64,000 bases of DNA from Sneathiella sedimenti (GTDB taxonomy: Bacteria > Pseudomonadota > Alphaproteobacteria > Sneathiellales > Sneathiellaceae): the NCBI RefSeq assembly GCF_017313765.1, contig NZ_JAFLNC010000004.1, positions 397,844-461,843 on the forward strand, written 5' to 3'. The translations under genes were made by a program, and so were the position numbers. Positions 28,063 through 36,414 of the stretch are shown one piece after another; position 1 is the stretch's first letter; the number at the start of each line of letters is the position of its first letter. The notes beneath the pieces were generated by a model. That model made no database searches. It was not told where the DNA came from and saw nothing but the letters and a program-made list of their open reading frames with translations.

Positions 28063-28473
28063 ATGTCCCGGATAATCGGCCTTGGCAATGATATCATCGA
28101 CATACGGCGAATTGAAAAAACGCTGGACCGGTTCGGTGAGCGATTTATCAGGCGCATTTATACCGAGGTGGAGATCGCTAAGTCCGAGCGACGGCTCAAC
28201 AGGGTGGAATCCTACGCGAAAAGATATGCCGCGAAGGAGGCCTGTTCAAAGGCGCTTGGGACCGGGTTCCGTCGCGGTGTCTTCTGGAAGGATATGGGGG
28301 TCATCAATCTGCCATCCGGAAAGCCGACAATCGCGCTCACCGGGGGCGCGCTGGAGCAACTGATACGCATTACGCCGCCGGGCATGCGATCTGAAATTCA
28401 TTTGACGATCACCGATGAACCGCCGCAAGCCCAGGCCATCGTCGTGATTACGGCGATTCCGGAAGAGGAATAG
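28063..28473 (+). CDS. acpS: Holo-acyl carrier protein synthase
   Basis: This 136-residue protein opens [20 protein letters not shown] and has the phosphopantetheinyl-transferase motif [20 protein letters not shown]. It transfers 4'-phosphopantetheine from CoA to apo-ACP. ATG 28063 is preceded by CAGGGAG; a longer frame from 28021 lies inside pdxJ and does not fit the family. Confidence 0.96.
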   Translation: MSRIIGLGNDIIDIRRIEKTLDRFGERFIRRIYTEVEIAKSERRLNRVESYAKRYAAKEACSKALGTGFRRGVFWKDMGVINLPSGKPTIALTGGALEQLIRITPPGMRSEIHLTITDEPPQAQAIVVITAIPEEE

Positions 28474-28571
28474 GGGCAAACACGGGAAAACCGCGGGAAA
28501 TCGGTTGCCTGCGCGTCTTGATCGTGCAATTGAATGTTTTTTGTTTGTAATATTTTTTTGGAAGAGTTTTG

Positions 28572-29321
28572 ATGAAGGAAGAAGCGGTAAAGGCCAAAGG
28601 CGGCCTCGGGGAAACTATCCGTACAATTATTTACGCGGTACTGATTGCGGTGGTGATCCGGACCTTTGCCTATGAGCCGTTCAAGATTCCTTCTGAATCG
28701 ATGTTGCCCACCCTGATGATCGGTGATTACCTGTTCGTCTCCAAATATTCGTATGGCTATAGCCGACATTCCTTCCCGTTCAGCCTTGCACCGATTTCCG
28801 GCCGTATTTTTGAAGACCTGCCCGAGCGTGGCGATGTTGCGGTTTTCAAGAAGCCAATCGGGGAACAGGTTGACTATATCAAGCGGATCATGGGCCTGCC
28901 GGGAGACAAGCTGCAGATGATCAACGGCGTCCTCCATATAAACGGCACGCCGGTCAAGCGCGAACGGATTGAGGATTTTGTCGATCGGGACCGGTTCGGC
29001 AATGTCCGGCGGATCGCCCAGTATCGCGAAACACTGCCAAGCGGGCGGACTTATTTGACACTGGACGAAACCGTGCAGGGGATCATGGACAATACGGATG
29101 TCTATTTGGTTCCCGAAAATCATGTCTTCGCAATGGGCGATAACCGCGATAATTCCACTGATAGCCGGTTTTTGAGTCATGTTGGTTATGTCCCCGTAGA
29201 AAACCTGGTGGGACGGGCGGAGATCATCTTCATGTCCCTAGACGGTTCGGCCGAATGGTACGAGATATGGAAATATCCCACAGCCATTCGCTGGAACCGG
29301 ATCTTTAATTCCCTGAGCTGA
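28572..29321 (+). CDS. lepB: Signal peptidase I
   Basis: This 249-residue protein has one N-terminal transmembrane helix (TIIYAVLIAVVIRTFAYEPF) followed by the nucleophile Ser in PSESMLPTLMIGDYLFVSK and the general-base Lys in YIKRIMGLPGDKLQM. The later FAMGDNRDNSTDSRFLSHVG is the family's last conserved box. It removes signal peptides at the periplasmic membrane face. It starts at ATG 28572 and overlaps rnc by one base (TGATG). Confidence 0.97.
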   Translation: MKEEAVKAKGGLGETIRTIIYAVLIAVVIRTFAYEPFKIPSESMLPTLMIGDYLFVSKYSYGYSRHSFPFSLAPISGRIFEDLPERGDVAVFKKPIGEQVDYIKRIMGLPGDKLQMINGVLHINGTPVKRERIEDFVDRDRFGNVRRIAQYRETLPSGRTYLTLDETVQGIMDNTDVYLVPENHVFAMGDNRDNSTDSRFLSHVGYVPVENLVGRAEIIFMSLDGSAEWYEIWKYPTAIRWNRIFNSLS

Positions 29322-30022
29322 TGTCCGGCGCTGCAAAAAATCCTGAGGAACTGGCGGTCCTGCTGGATCACGAGTTCAAGGATATCAGCCTTCTGAAGTC
29401 GGCTGTAACGCATTCTTCCCTGATCAAGGGAAAAGGAAAAAAAGCAGACGGAGAGGATTACGATCGCCTCGAATTTCTGGGGGATCGGGTTCTCGGCCTT
29501 GTCATCAGTGAAGAGCTTTTCCGCCGATTTGAAACGGCGGAGGCCGGGCAGCTTTCACGACGCTATAATGCGCAGGTTCGCCGGGAGACCCTCGCGGAGA
29601 TAGCCCTGGAAATGGGTCTTCAGGACTATATCCATATGGCCGGGGATCTTGCGGCTACCGGTGGGCGTGAAAACCCGTCCATTCTGGAAGACGTGATGGA
29701 AGCGGTGATTGCCGCCCTATATCTTGATGGAGGGTTCAGGGCGGCCCGGAAGTTTATAAAATCGAAATGGTGGCCGCGGTTTGATTACAAGGATGCATCG
29801 AAAAAGGATGCGAAATCGGCACTTCAGGAATGGCTGGCCAAGACGGGAAGAGCCTTACCGTGTTATTCGGTGGTAGAGGAAACGGGTCCGGATCATGACC
29901 GACGCTTCAAGGTGATGGTGGAAGTTCCCGATTTTACGCCGGCGACCGGAACGGGATCGTCAAAACGGGTCGCAGAACAAAGGGCGGCCGCAAAAATATT
30001 AAAGGAACTTAAAGGTGAGTGA
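29321..30022 (+). CDS. rnc: Ribonuclease III
   Basis: This 233-residue protein has the RNase III signature YDRLEFLGDRVLGLVISEEL, then a second acidic motif (ILEDVMEAVIAALYLDGGF). The C-terminal double-stranded-RNA-binding domain contains DAKSALQEWLAKTGRALPCY. It processes rRNA and cleaves structured RNAs. It is translationally coupled to lepB upstream and overlaps era by 8 bp, the conserved lepB-rnc-era arrangement. Confidence 0.97.
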   Translation: MSGAAKNPEELAVLLDHEFKDISLLKSAVTHSSLIKGKGKKADGEDYDRLEFLGDRVLGLVISEELFRRFETAEAGQLSRRYNAQVRRETLAEIALEMGLQDYIHMAGDLAATGGRENPSILEDVMEAVIAALYLDGGFRAARKFIKSKWWPRFDYKDASKKDAKSALQEWLAKTGRALPCYSVVEETGPDHDRRFKVMVEVPDFTPATGTGSSKRVAEQRAAAKILKELKGE

Positions 30023-30935
30023 TCAACAAATGGGCGAGGGATTAACGCGGTGCGGCTATGTCGCCCTTGTCGGCGCGCCGAATGCCGGCAAATCTACCCT
30101 GCTCAATCAACTGGTGGGAGCTAAAATCGCGATTGTCACGCCCAAGGTGCAGACAACACGCACCCGCGTGACCGCGATCGCGATCGAAGCGGACAGCCAG
30201 ATTATCTTTGTTGATACGCCGGGCATCTTCAAGCCCTCTCGTCGCCTGGAGAAGGCGATGGTTGATGCGGCTTGGGGTGGCGCGCAGGACTCGGATCGGA
30301 TCGTGCTGATCATAGATGCCGCGAAAGGCATTTCGGCTGATGTGGAACGCATCATTGCTGGACTGGAGAAGAATGGCCGGCGGGCGCATGTCATTCTCAA
30401 CAAGATCGATATCCTGAAACGGGACAGCTTGCTTGCGCTTGCACAATCCCTGTCAGACCGCGGCATTTTTGATGAGATCTACATGATTTCCGCGCTGACT
30501 GGGGATGGGGTCGCGGATTTGCGGGCGGCGCTTGCGACGGAAATGCCGGAAGGGCCTTGGCTTTACCCTGAGGATCAGCTCGCCCTTGCACCGATGCGAC
30601 AGCTTGCGGCGGAAGTCACCCGCGAGAAACTCTTCATGCGTCTTAATCAGGAACTTCCCTATTCCCTGACAGTGGAGACGGAAAGCTGGGAAGAGCGAAA
30701 AGACGGCTCCGTCAAGATCCAGCAGGTGGTCTATGTATCGCGCGCCAACCACAAGCCGATCATCCTCGGCAAGGGCGGGCAGGCTATCAAGAAAGTCGGT
30801 GCGCTCGCCCGCGAAGAGCTGGAAAAAATGCTGGAACGCCGCGTCCATCTGTTTCTTTTCGTCAAGGTTCGCGAGAAATGGCTCGACGATCCGGAACGCT
30901 ATCGCGAGATGGGCCTGGACTTTCCTAAAGACTGA
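30015..30935 (+). CDS. era: GTPase Era
   Basis: This 306-residue GTPase has the P-loop GAPNAGKSTLLNQL, switch II DTPGIFKPSRRLEK, the NKID box, and a KH RNA-binding domain (IILGKGGQAIKKVGALAREE). Era binds the 3' end of 16S rRNA during 30S assembly. It appears to start at GTG 30015 inside rnc; ATG 30030 would drop five residues. The following 232 bp contain no gene apart from the Sel1 leader. Confidence 0.96.
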   Translation: MSDQQMGEGLTRCGYVALVGAPNAGKSTLLNQLVGAKIAIVTPKVQTTRTRVTAIAIEADSQIIFVDTPGIFKPSRRLEKAMVDAAWGGAQDSDRIVLIIDAAKGISADVERIIAGLEKNGRRAHVILNKIDILKRDSLLALAQSLSDRGIFDEIYMISALTGDGVADLRAALATEMPEGPWLYPEDQLALAPMRQLAAEVTREKLFMRLNQELPYSLTVETESWEERKDGSVKIQQVVYVSRANHKPIILGKGGQAIKKVGALAREELEKMLERRVHLFLFVKVREKWLDDPERYREMGLDFPKD

Positions 30936-31099
30936 CTGCGCGCACCCAACCGTAATTTATTTGGCATCGTCGCCTGCTGCCCGTTGCCTTGCCATGCGCG
31001 GTATTCAGCTTCCCTGTTTGTGAAGCTTTAACGAACATGGTTAAAAAAATAACGGGTGAAACAAAAAATTAACCTAATCCCCTCCATCATGCTTCTTGA

Positions 31100-31116
31100 G
31101 AAGAATCTAATTCTTC
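31100..31116. repeat. Short perfect inverted repeat upstream of the Sel1 gene
   Basis: GAAGAAT (31100-31106) and ATTCTTC (31110-31116) flank a 3-nt centre, 52 bp before the Sel1-protein ATG. The tight palindrome could be a regulator site. No U-tract follows, so a terminator for era is less likely. Confidence 0.35.
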
Positions 31117-31167
31117 ATCTGGAAGTGCTTTTTGTCTGGTTAGTCGAGAGAATATGGGGATTTGAAA

Positions 31168-31437
31168 ATGGCTAAACGCGACGTGAACTATATAGAGAAA
31201 CATCTGAAAAGTGCAGATGCGGGCATACCTGATGAACAGTTTCGCGCCGGCCTGCTTTTTTCAACCGGTGACGGAGTGCAACAGGATCTGGTGACCGCGC
31301 ATAAATGGTTTAATCTGGCAGCGATGAACGGCATTGAAGAGGCGCGAGAAATCCGAGCTGAAATTTCTCTAGATATGTCGGCACAGGAAATCGCCAAGGC
31401 TCAGAGAATGGCACGTGAATGGATCATGGGCCGATAA
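31168..31437 (+). CDS. Small Sel1-like repeat protein
   Basis: This 89-residue protein contains one Sel1/TPR-like unit (FRAGLLFSTGDGVQQDLVTA, then HKWFNLAAMNG) and a second helix pair ending MAREWIMGR. It has no signal peptide or membrane helix, so it is cytoplasmic. Single Sel1 units usually mediate protein contacts; the partner is unknown. ATG 31168 lies just after GGGGATTTGAAA. It stands alone upstream of tRNA-Ser. Confidence 0.75.
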   Translation: MAKRDVNYIEKHLKSADAGIPDEQFRAGLLFSTGDGVQQDLVTAHKWFNLAAMNGIEEAREIRAEISLDMSAQEIAKAQRMAREWIMGR

Positions 31438-31482
31438 AATTAACCCAGACAAAAAACGCAGAAAAAATTGCAACTAAACTCT

Positions 31483-31510
31483 TTGACACACAGCCAAAAT
31501 CTGCCATATT
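31483..31510 (+). promoter_or_regulatory. Promoter of tRNA-Ser
   Basis: A perfect -35 box TTGACA (31483-31488) and a CATATT -10 box (31505-31510) are separated by 16 bp and end 9 bp before the mature tRNA 5' end. This spacing fits a stable-RNA promoter. Confidence 0.7.
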
Positions 31511-31519
31511 GCCGCCTCC

Positions 31520-31612
31520 GGTGAGCTGGCCGAGTGGCTGAAGGCGCTCCCCTGCTAAGGGAGTATGGGGTTAATAGCTCCATCGAGGGTTCGAATCCCT
31601 CGCTCACCGCCA
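31520..31612 (+). tRNA. tRNA-Ser (anticodon GCT), CCA encoded
   Basis: This is a 93-nt class II tRNA. The acceptor strands GGTGAGC (31520-31526) and GCTCACC (31602-31608) pair fully, followed by discriminator G and CCA. The anticodon stem-loop CTCCCCTGCTAAGGGAG gives GCT, which reads AGC/AGT codons. The T-loop is GGTTCGAATCC and a long variable arm is present, as expected for Ser. Confidence 0.97.
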
Positions 31613-31895
31613 CCCACCCCTGAAAATTTGTCTGGATGGGCTGACAGCATATCGCAGTTATAACTACTATTGCCCATGATATCTATGGCGCCTTCCTCAA
31701 TCTCTGCATCTAAAGCCAGTCCAACGCTCGCATGGGCGCAATCGGAGCAATGTCAGGGAGTCTGCCTCGGGCAATTTACTGCGTATCAGCCGACGGGAGG
31801 GTTTTGCGATGCATCCCACCGTCAATCGACTGCAATGGTGGCTAAAGAGACCAAGGATGTAATCCGTCATGAAGAAGACCCCCTCAATATCCTTC

Positions 31896-31944
31896 TGAGC
31901 TCATAACCTGAAGGTTTTAGGTTCAAATCCTATTTTCGAAACCA
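31896..31944 (+). other. Detached 3' half of a CAT-anticodon tRNA (possible att scar)
   Basis: The stretch begins in an anticodon loop (GAGCTCATAACCTGAAG), continues with the T-arm GGTTCAAATCC and ends in ACCA. It closely resembles the 3' half of an initiator or elongator tRNA-Met. No 5' half exists: nothing upstream pairs with the acceptor strand. Integrases that target tRNA 3' ends leave exactly this kind of fragment. No integrase gene is visible, so this is inferred. It marks the start of the A+T-rich accessory region. Confidence 0.6.
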
Positions 31945-31973
31945 GAAAATATTGAAATATCAATATCTTAAGA

Positions 31974-32004
31974 AAACGCCCCGAACCAAAAATTCGGGGC
32001 GTTT
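31974..32004. terminator. Bidirectional intrinsic terminator
   Basis: AAACGCCCCGAA (31974-31985) and TTCGGGGCGTTT (31993-32004) form a perfect 12-bp stem with a 7-nt loop and A/T-rich flanks on both sides. It lies 19 bp past the azoreductase stop on the minus strand and also protects against rightward read-through from tRNA-Ser. Confidence 0.88.
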
Positions 32005-32023
32005 GCTATTCATCGATACGCTC

Positions 32024-32689
32024 TTAGGAGCAGGCCAGTTTTAGGGCCAGCTCTTTGGCTGAGTTGTGGGCGTTTGTCACAGAATTTATGTGCCGGTCGT
32101 CATTAAACTCTTGATACTCCGCGTTGATCTCGTGGAATTTTTCAACACCCAGATAATGGCTCAATGTCTGCACATGAGGGCCCAAGTGGTTCATTTTTTC
32201 TCGGATACCACCAATTTCGAAACCAAACTCACCGCTTGAAGTTATCAAAACCAATATTTTGCCAGACATAATAGGTTCCAATGGAAAGTCTCCACGAGCT
32301 AAATCAAAGGTGAATGTCTTGTGGATGCGGATAACTTGATCAAACCAGGCCTTCAAGGTGGCAGGCATACCGTAATTGTACATGGATGAGGACATGACGA
32401 TGACGTCAGCCTGCTCCACCTCACTGATCAATGTATCTGACAAGGAAAGCAACGCCTTTTGATTGTCAGTTTTGGCGCTATCCGGCGTAAAAACTGCGGC
32501 AATCCAGTCTTGACTGATAAAATCAGGTGGGTTGGCCCCTACATCTCTATGGATGATTTTACCTTCATTATTTAATATACGCCATTTTTGTATAAATGTT
32601 GCGGCGATTGATTTTGATATGGAGTTGTATGCTGCCACTGAATTGTTTGTTTTTCTCGCACTAGCGTCGATATGAAGCAACGTTTTCAT
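32024..32689 (-). CDS. azoR: FMN-dependent NADH:quinone/azo oxidoreductase (AzoR family)
   Basis: This 221-residue flavodoxin-fold protein opens MKTLLHIDASARKTNNSVA. It carries the AzoR motifs VIVMSSSMYNYGMPATLKAW, FDQVIRIHKTF and LVLITSSGEFGFE. Such enzymes reduce quinones and azo compounds with NADH, often against thiol-reactive or quinone stress. I chose ATG 32689 with AAAGGAT upstream; the longer frame to 32770 runs into the regulatory region. It is divergent from a LysR gene whose operator-like dyad lies between them, the usual arrangement for LysR-controlled azoR. Confidence 0.88.
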   Translation of the reverse strand: MKTLLHIDASARKTNNSVAAYNSISKSIAATFIQKWRILNNEGKIIHRDVGANPPDFISQDWIAAVFTPDSAKTDNQKALLSLSDTLISEVEQADVIVMSSSMYNYGMPATLKAWFDQVIRIHKTFTFDLARGDFPLEPIMSGKILVLITSSGEFGFEIGGIREKMNHLGPHVQTLSHYLGVEKFHEINAEYQEFNDDRHINSVTNAHNSAKELALKLACS

Positions 32690-32771
32690 ATGATATCCTT
32701 TCATGAACCGATTGATCGTTGAAACAAATATGGAAATTGAAAGGGGGTTTGACGAATGGCGATTTCTCAAT

Positions 32772-32796
32772 TATAGATGAAATAATATCATCTATA
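32772..32796. promoter_or_regulatory. LysR-type operator dyad between azoR and lysR
   Basis: TATAGATGA (32772-32780) and TCATCTATA (32788-32796) are a perfect 9-bp inverted repeat with a 7-bp spacer. They contain the T-N11-A core typical of LysR-family sites. It lies 12 bp before the LysR ATG and 83 bp from the azoR ATG, suited to autorepression and divergent activation. Confidence 0.65.
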
Positions 32797-32808
32797 TAGA
32801 GGTGTTCA

Positions 32809-33711
32809 ATGGACGCGAGGCTACCATCCCTTAATGTTCTTAGAACGTTTGATGCAGCGGCAAGACTGAAAAGCTTCAAAAAGGCAGCCGAGACGTTACA
32901 TGTGACGCCAACGGCAGTCTCTCACCAAATCAAGGCATTGGAGGAGGGGCTTGGGACCCGTCTGTTTGAGCGCCAGACCCGTGCAGTTAAGCTAACCAGA
33001 GAAGGGGAGTTACTTTCTGATACCACTTTCAACATCTTTCGCCAGCTTAACCACACCGTCAACGAAATTGTCGGCTCAAAAGAGACGCTGACGATTAGTA
33101 CAACATCTTCTTTTGCCTCAATGTGGCTGGTGCCAAACCTGGAAAAGTTTTACAGGGCACATCCGGGTATTGATGTTTCCCTTCAAACCGGAGAGCAGAA
33201 AATTGATGTCCTGCGCGATCGTCGCATTGATCTTGCGATCAGCTATGGGCAGTACGATCCCGCGCAACTTCACACAACAAAACTCGTCACTGAAAAATTT
33301 GGCCTATACGCGACGCCGACATATCTTGAAAAATTCACTGAGCTGAAGGACGCGCAGCTTCTGGAGACGGCGTGGGTGAACAAATCTTTGCCATCAATTA
33401 CCTGGGAGGCGCTTATCAATCAACAGGGGCGCGAGGAAGGTCACCCGACCTACATAATACGGCGGTTTGATCAGGAACATCACGTCATACAAGCCGCCCT
33501 GGCGGGTCAGGGAATTGCGCTTGTAAGCTCTATTCTGGTTAGAAATGCTTTGAAAGAACAATGGCTTGTTCCTTTTTCTGACAATACCTTGCCGGGTGAA
33601 ATTGCCGGTTTGACATATTATCTTGTCGTGCCCCCCCATAATCAGCGCAACAAAAGCGTCGGGGCCTTTACTGAATGGTTGTTGACAGAATTCCGGAAGA
33701 GCCTCTCCTAA
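32809..33711 (+). CDS. LysR-family regulator (GcvA-like), divergent from azoR
   Basis: This 300-residue regulator has an N-terminal winged HTH (LNVLRTFDAAARLKSFKKAA, then VTPTAVSHQIKALEEGLGTR) and a periplasmic-binding-like effector domain (residues about 90-295). The DNA-binding half resembles GcvA/AmpR-type LysR proteins. It probably controls azoR and itself through the dyad at 32772-32796. The effector is unknown; quinones, azo compounds or reactive thiols are plausible from the neighbour. Confidence 0.9.
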   Translation: MDARLPSLNVLRTFDAAARLKSFKKAAETLHVTPTAVSHQIKALEEGLGTRLFERQTRAVKLTREGELLSDTTFNIFRQLNHTVNEIVGSKETLTISTTSSFASMWLVPNLEKFYRAHPGIDVSLQTGEQKIDVLRDRRIDLAISYGQYDPAQLHTTKLVTEKFGLYATPTYLEKFTELKDAQLLETAWVNKSLPSITWEALINQQGREEGHPTYIIRRFDQEHHVIQAALAGQGIALVSSILVRNALKEQWLVPFSDNTLPGEIAGLTYYLVVPPHNQRNKSVGAFTEWLLTEFRKSLS

Positions 33712-33832
33712 TCAATACTTGCGGTCTCTTTATCTGATTGCCGGGTGTTGTTTCACCTAAAGCACGATAAATTGCATCATGATAAGACCTGCTTGCATTT
33801 GCGTAGATTATACCTTTTCGAAAAGACGCAGA

Positions 33833-34717
33833 TTAAAAGAATCGAGAATCTAACAGCTTATTTATCATCGCTTTCACTTCCATAGATTTTTGCTTGTCGC
33901 TTCTCAATAGCAAGAAAGACTTGAAGTAAATTGGGGGATCAAATGGAATAAGCGACAATCCGCTTCGGTCAAAGGAGCTTTCAATCGCGAGGGGGTTTGT
34001 GAGGCCTATGCCGATCCCAAGCTTGACCAACTCCGCCACGGTAATGGCATAGGGTGTCTCGATGACAATATTTGGGTTGATCCCATTCTCATTGAGAACA
34101 GTATCTATTTGTTGGCGCGCGCTATCCTCAGACATGAACGCGATAAAGTCCTCACCATCGAGATCTTGTGGTCTTATAACTTCTTTAGTTGATAAGGGAT
34201 GTTTATTTGGTACGGCGCAAATTGCCCTGACACTTGTGAAAACTTCAAAATGCATTCCCTCTGTATCGATCTCTTCTGCAGCCAGTCCGATGTCAAAATG
34301 TCCGTTGTAAACCAGGTTGCGAACTCGAGCAGATGAGGCAATCTGCAAGGTAATCGCGGTACTCGGATATTCCTCTCGAAACTTGGCGATAGCCCTGGGT
34401 ACCAGGGAAGAACCTTGTGAGGGAATGCTGGCAATTCGGATCTGCCCTGAACCGAGATCCCGAATTCTAGCTGCTGACGTCCGCAATGAATCAAGACCGC
34501 GAAAAGAAGTTTTTACGTCACGAAAGAACATTTCACCTTCCGGTGTTGGCACTAATCGTCCGCGAATACGATTGAATAGTGGAAATCCAAGTGACCTCTC
34601 CAGTTCTGCGATTGCCCGACTGATTGCTGGTTGAGTTATTTGAAGAAGATCTGCTGCGCGGGAGGCCGAGCCAGCCATCATAACTGCCCGAAAGGTTTCT
34701 ATCTGCCGAAAGTTCAT
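33833..34717 (-). CDS. LysR-family regulator, divergent from the TRAP/sulfur cluster
   Basis: This 294-residue regulator has the HTH MNFRQIETFRAVMMAGSASR, then AADLLQITQPAISRAIAELE, and an effector domain with FDIGLAAEEIDTEG. It is transcribed away from the TRAP genes with a 161-bp gap, the usual geometry for control of the adjacent operon. I infer that it senses the imported substrate or a pathway intermediate. No perfect operator dyad was seen in the gap. Its 3' end converges with the other LysR gene. Confidence 0.9.
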   Translation of the reverse strand: MNFRQIETFRAVMMAGSASRAADLLQITQPAISRAIAELERSLGFPLFNRIRGRLVPTPEGEMFFRDVKTSFRGLDSLRTSAARIRDLGSGQIRIASIPSQGSSLVPRAIAKFREEYPSTAITLQIASSARVRNLVYNGHFDIGLAAEEIDTEGMHFEVFTSVRAICAVPNKHPLSTKEVIRPQDLDGEDFIAFMSEDSARQQIDTVLNENGINPNIVIETPYAITVAELVKLGIGIGLTNPLAIESSFDRSGLSLIPFDPPIYFKSFLLLRSDKQKSMEVKAMINKLLDSRFF

Positions 34718-34878
34718 GCGAATTTAATAGTCCAATAATTTAACCTATAAGTTTTTAGCATAGACTTGTTTCTTTTCGTCAATTGTTTTTGATCATTTCC
34801 AGAGCTAACTTGATTTCACTTTCCCGTTTGGGGGCTTTCAAAGAATACAATTGAATATAGGCAGGTAAGGAATTGAAT

Positions 34879-35883
34879 ATGTCATTGTTGAAATCAACAT
34901 TTACGAAAGTATTGACGTCCTGTGTTGTGGCCGGGATGTATATTTCTTCAGGCTATGCGGCAGAAGTTAATTGGGATTTCCCGATTTCTTGGCCGGAAAA
35001 TAATTTTCATACTGTAAATGCAACAAAATTTGCGTCAGAAGTTGAAAAATCTACAAATGGCGAAGTAATAATTACGATTCACCCAAACGGATCGTTGGGC
35101 TTTAAAGGGCCAGAGATGCTCACGAGTGTAGAACAGGGGTTGGTGCCAATTGCCGACATTGTCATGAGTGCTCAATCTGGTATCGCGCCAATTCTGGCGC
35201 TTGATACGCTGCCTTACCTGGTTAATGACATCGATCAATTGCAGATTCTGTATAAACACTGGCGGCCTGCAGTAGAAAAGGCGGCGGCGAAGCATAATCA
35301 GAAAGTGCTTTATATGGTGCCCTGGCCCCCGGCAATGATCTACACGAAATCGCAAGTAAACAGCATAGACGACCTGAAAGGCGTGAAGGTTCGTACATAT
35401 AGCAAAAGTTCCAGTGAAATGATGAATAGTCTCGGGATGACTGCGATACAGATGCCTTGGGGAGAGCTAATTCCAGCGTTAGCCTCTGGGGCCGTTGAGT
35501 CTGTGACTACTTCGGCAGCTTCCGGCGTCGATGGCAAGCTTTGGGAGTATCTCGACTACATGTATGTGACGTCCCACACATGGTCCACGAACATGGTGAC
35601 AGTCAATCTGGATGCTTGGAATGCTTTATCCGACGCGCAACGTTCTACTATTGATGAACTAGCTCAGAAGCTAGAGCCGGTGTTTATTGAGAATGCTCTT
35701 TCAGATCACATCGCAAAACTGAATACGCTGCAGAGCAATGGCATTGAACTCGGGACAATTTCACCAGACACGCTAGAAAACATGAAGACGCTTACGGCGC
35801 CCTTGGTCGAGAAGTATGTCAACGAGGTGGGTGCACCCGCGTCCGATGTTCTCAAAAAATATCGTACAGAAGTAAACGGCTAA
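34879..35883 (+). CDS. dctP: TRAP transporter periplasmic solute receptor (DctP family)
   Basis: This 334-residue protein has a signal peptide (VLTSCVVAGMYISSGYAA) and the DctP/TAXI pattern: the conserved Arg is in LKGVKVRTYSKSSSEMM, the segment QMPWGELIPALASGAVESV follows, and helical ends close the fold. It captures an organic anion in the periplasm for the DctQM pair encoded next. AAGGA precedes ATG 34879. The ligand cannot be read from sequence; the downstream enzymes point to an N- and S-containing carboxylate. Confidence 0.9.
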   Translation: MSLLKSTFTKVLTSCVVAGMYISSGYAAEVNWDFPISWPENNFHTVNATKFASEVEKSTNGEVIITIHPNGSLGFKGPEMLTSVEQGLVPIADIVMSAQSGIAPILALDTLPYLVNDIDQLQILYKHWRPAVEKAAAKHNQKVLYMVPWPPAMIYTKSQVNSIDDLKGVKVRTYSKSSSEMMNSLGMTAIQMPWGELIPALASGAVESVTTSAASGVDGKLWEYLDYMYVTSHTWSTNMVTVNLDAWNALSDAQRSTIDELAQKLEPVFIENALSDHIAKLNTLQSNGIELGTISPDTLENMKTLTAPLVEKYVNEVGAPASDVLKKYRTEVNG

Positions 35884-35886
35884 GTG

Positions 35887-36414
35887 ATGAACGTGAGAAA
35901 AGTGATAGGGCGTGCAATTCGCTTTGCTGATTGCCTGACTTTGGCAATGGCGTGGATCGCCGGCGGGCTTGTCATGCTTGTTACGATACTAATCCTGATC
36001 GAGGTGGTGTCCCGTTCTCTATTGAACATTAGCATGGCATTCGCTTGGGAGTTTTCCAGTATTGGTGCCGGATTGGCTATGTTGTTGGGGACCCCCTACG
36101 CTTTTCTCACCTATGGGCATATTCGTTTAACATTGCTTGATGAAATGCTTGGACAACCATGGGCATCCAGGTTGGCGATATTAACAACGGTGTTTGGGTT
36201 GATTGTTTTGGTTGGAATAACAGTCGCGACTGGGCAGCTTGCATATTACTCGTTCAGTCGAGGGGTAACATCTTTTGCAACGGATCTGCCCTTAGCTTTA
36301 CCACAGGCTGTCATTTGTTTTGGATTCCTTGCCGCTTCCATACAACTTGCGGCGGCTCTTGCGCGCCTCACCATGGATTTCGACAACTTAAATGTGAAGG
36401 GCGTGGATGGGTAG
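35887..36414 (+). CDS. dctQ: TRAP transporter small membrane subunit (DctQ)
   Basis: This 175-residue protein has four predicted membrane helices: LAMAWIAGGLVMLVTILILI, FSSIGAGLAMLLGTPYAFLT, LAILTTVFGLIVLVGITVA and VICFGFLAASIQLAAALARL. These, with the FAWEFSSIGAG stretch, are typical of DctQ. It starts 3 bp after dctP and overlaps dctM by 8 bp, so the three are translated together. Confidence 0.9.
   Translation: MNVRKVIGRAIRFADCLTLAMAWIAGGLVMLVTILILIEVVSRSLLNISMAFAWEFSSIGAGLAMLLGTPYAFLTYGHIRLTLLDEMLGQPWASRLAILTTVFGLIVLVGITVATGQLAYYSFSRGVTSFATDLPLALPQAVICFGFLAASIQLAAALARLTMDFDNLNVKGVDG

Noticed and set aside
31670..31906. 78-codon open frame between tRNA-Ser and azoR
   Set aside because: No ribosome site, composition unlike a coding gene, and its end runs into the tRNA-derived fragment. 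Treated as decayed DNA of the island junction.
31860..31944. Complete tRNA-Met gene
   Set aside because: Only the anticodon loop, T-arm and CCA end are present. No 5' acceptor strand or D-arm pairs with them, so it is a fragment.
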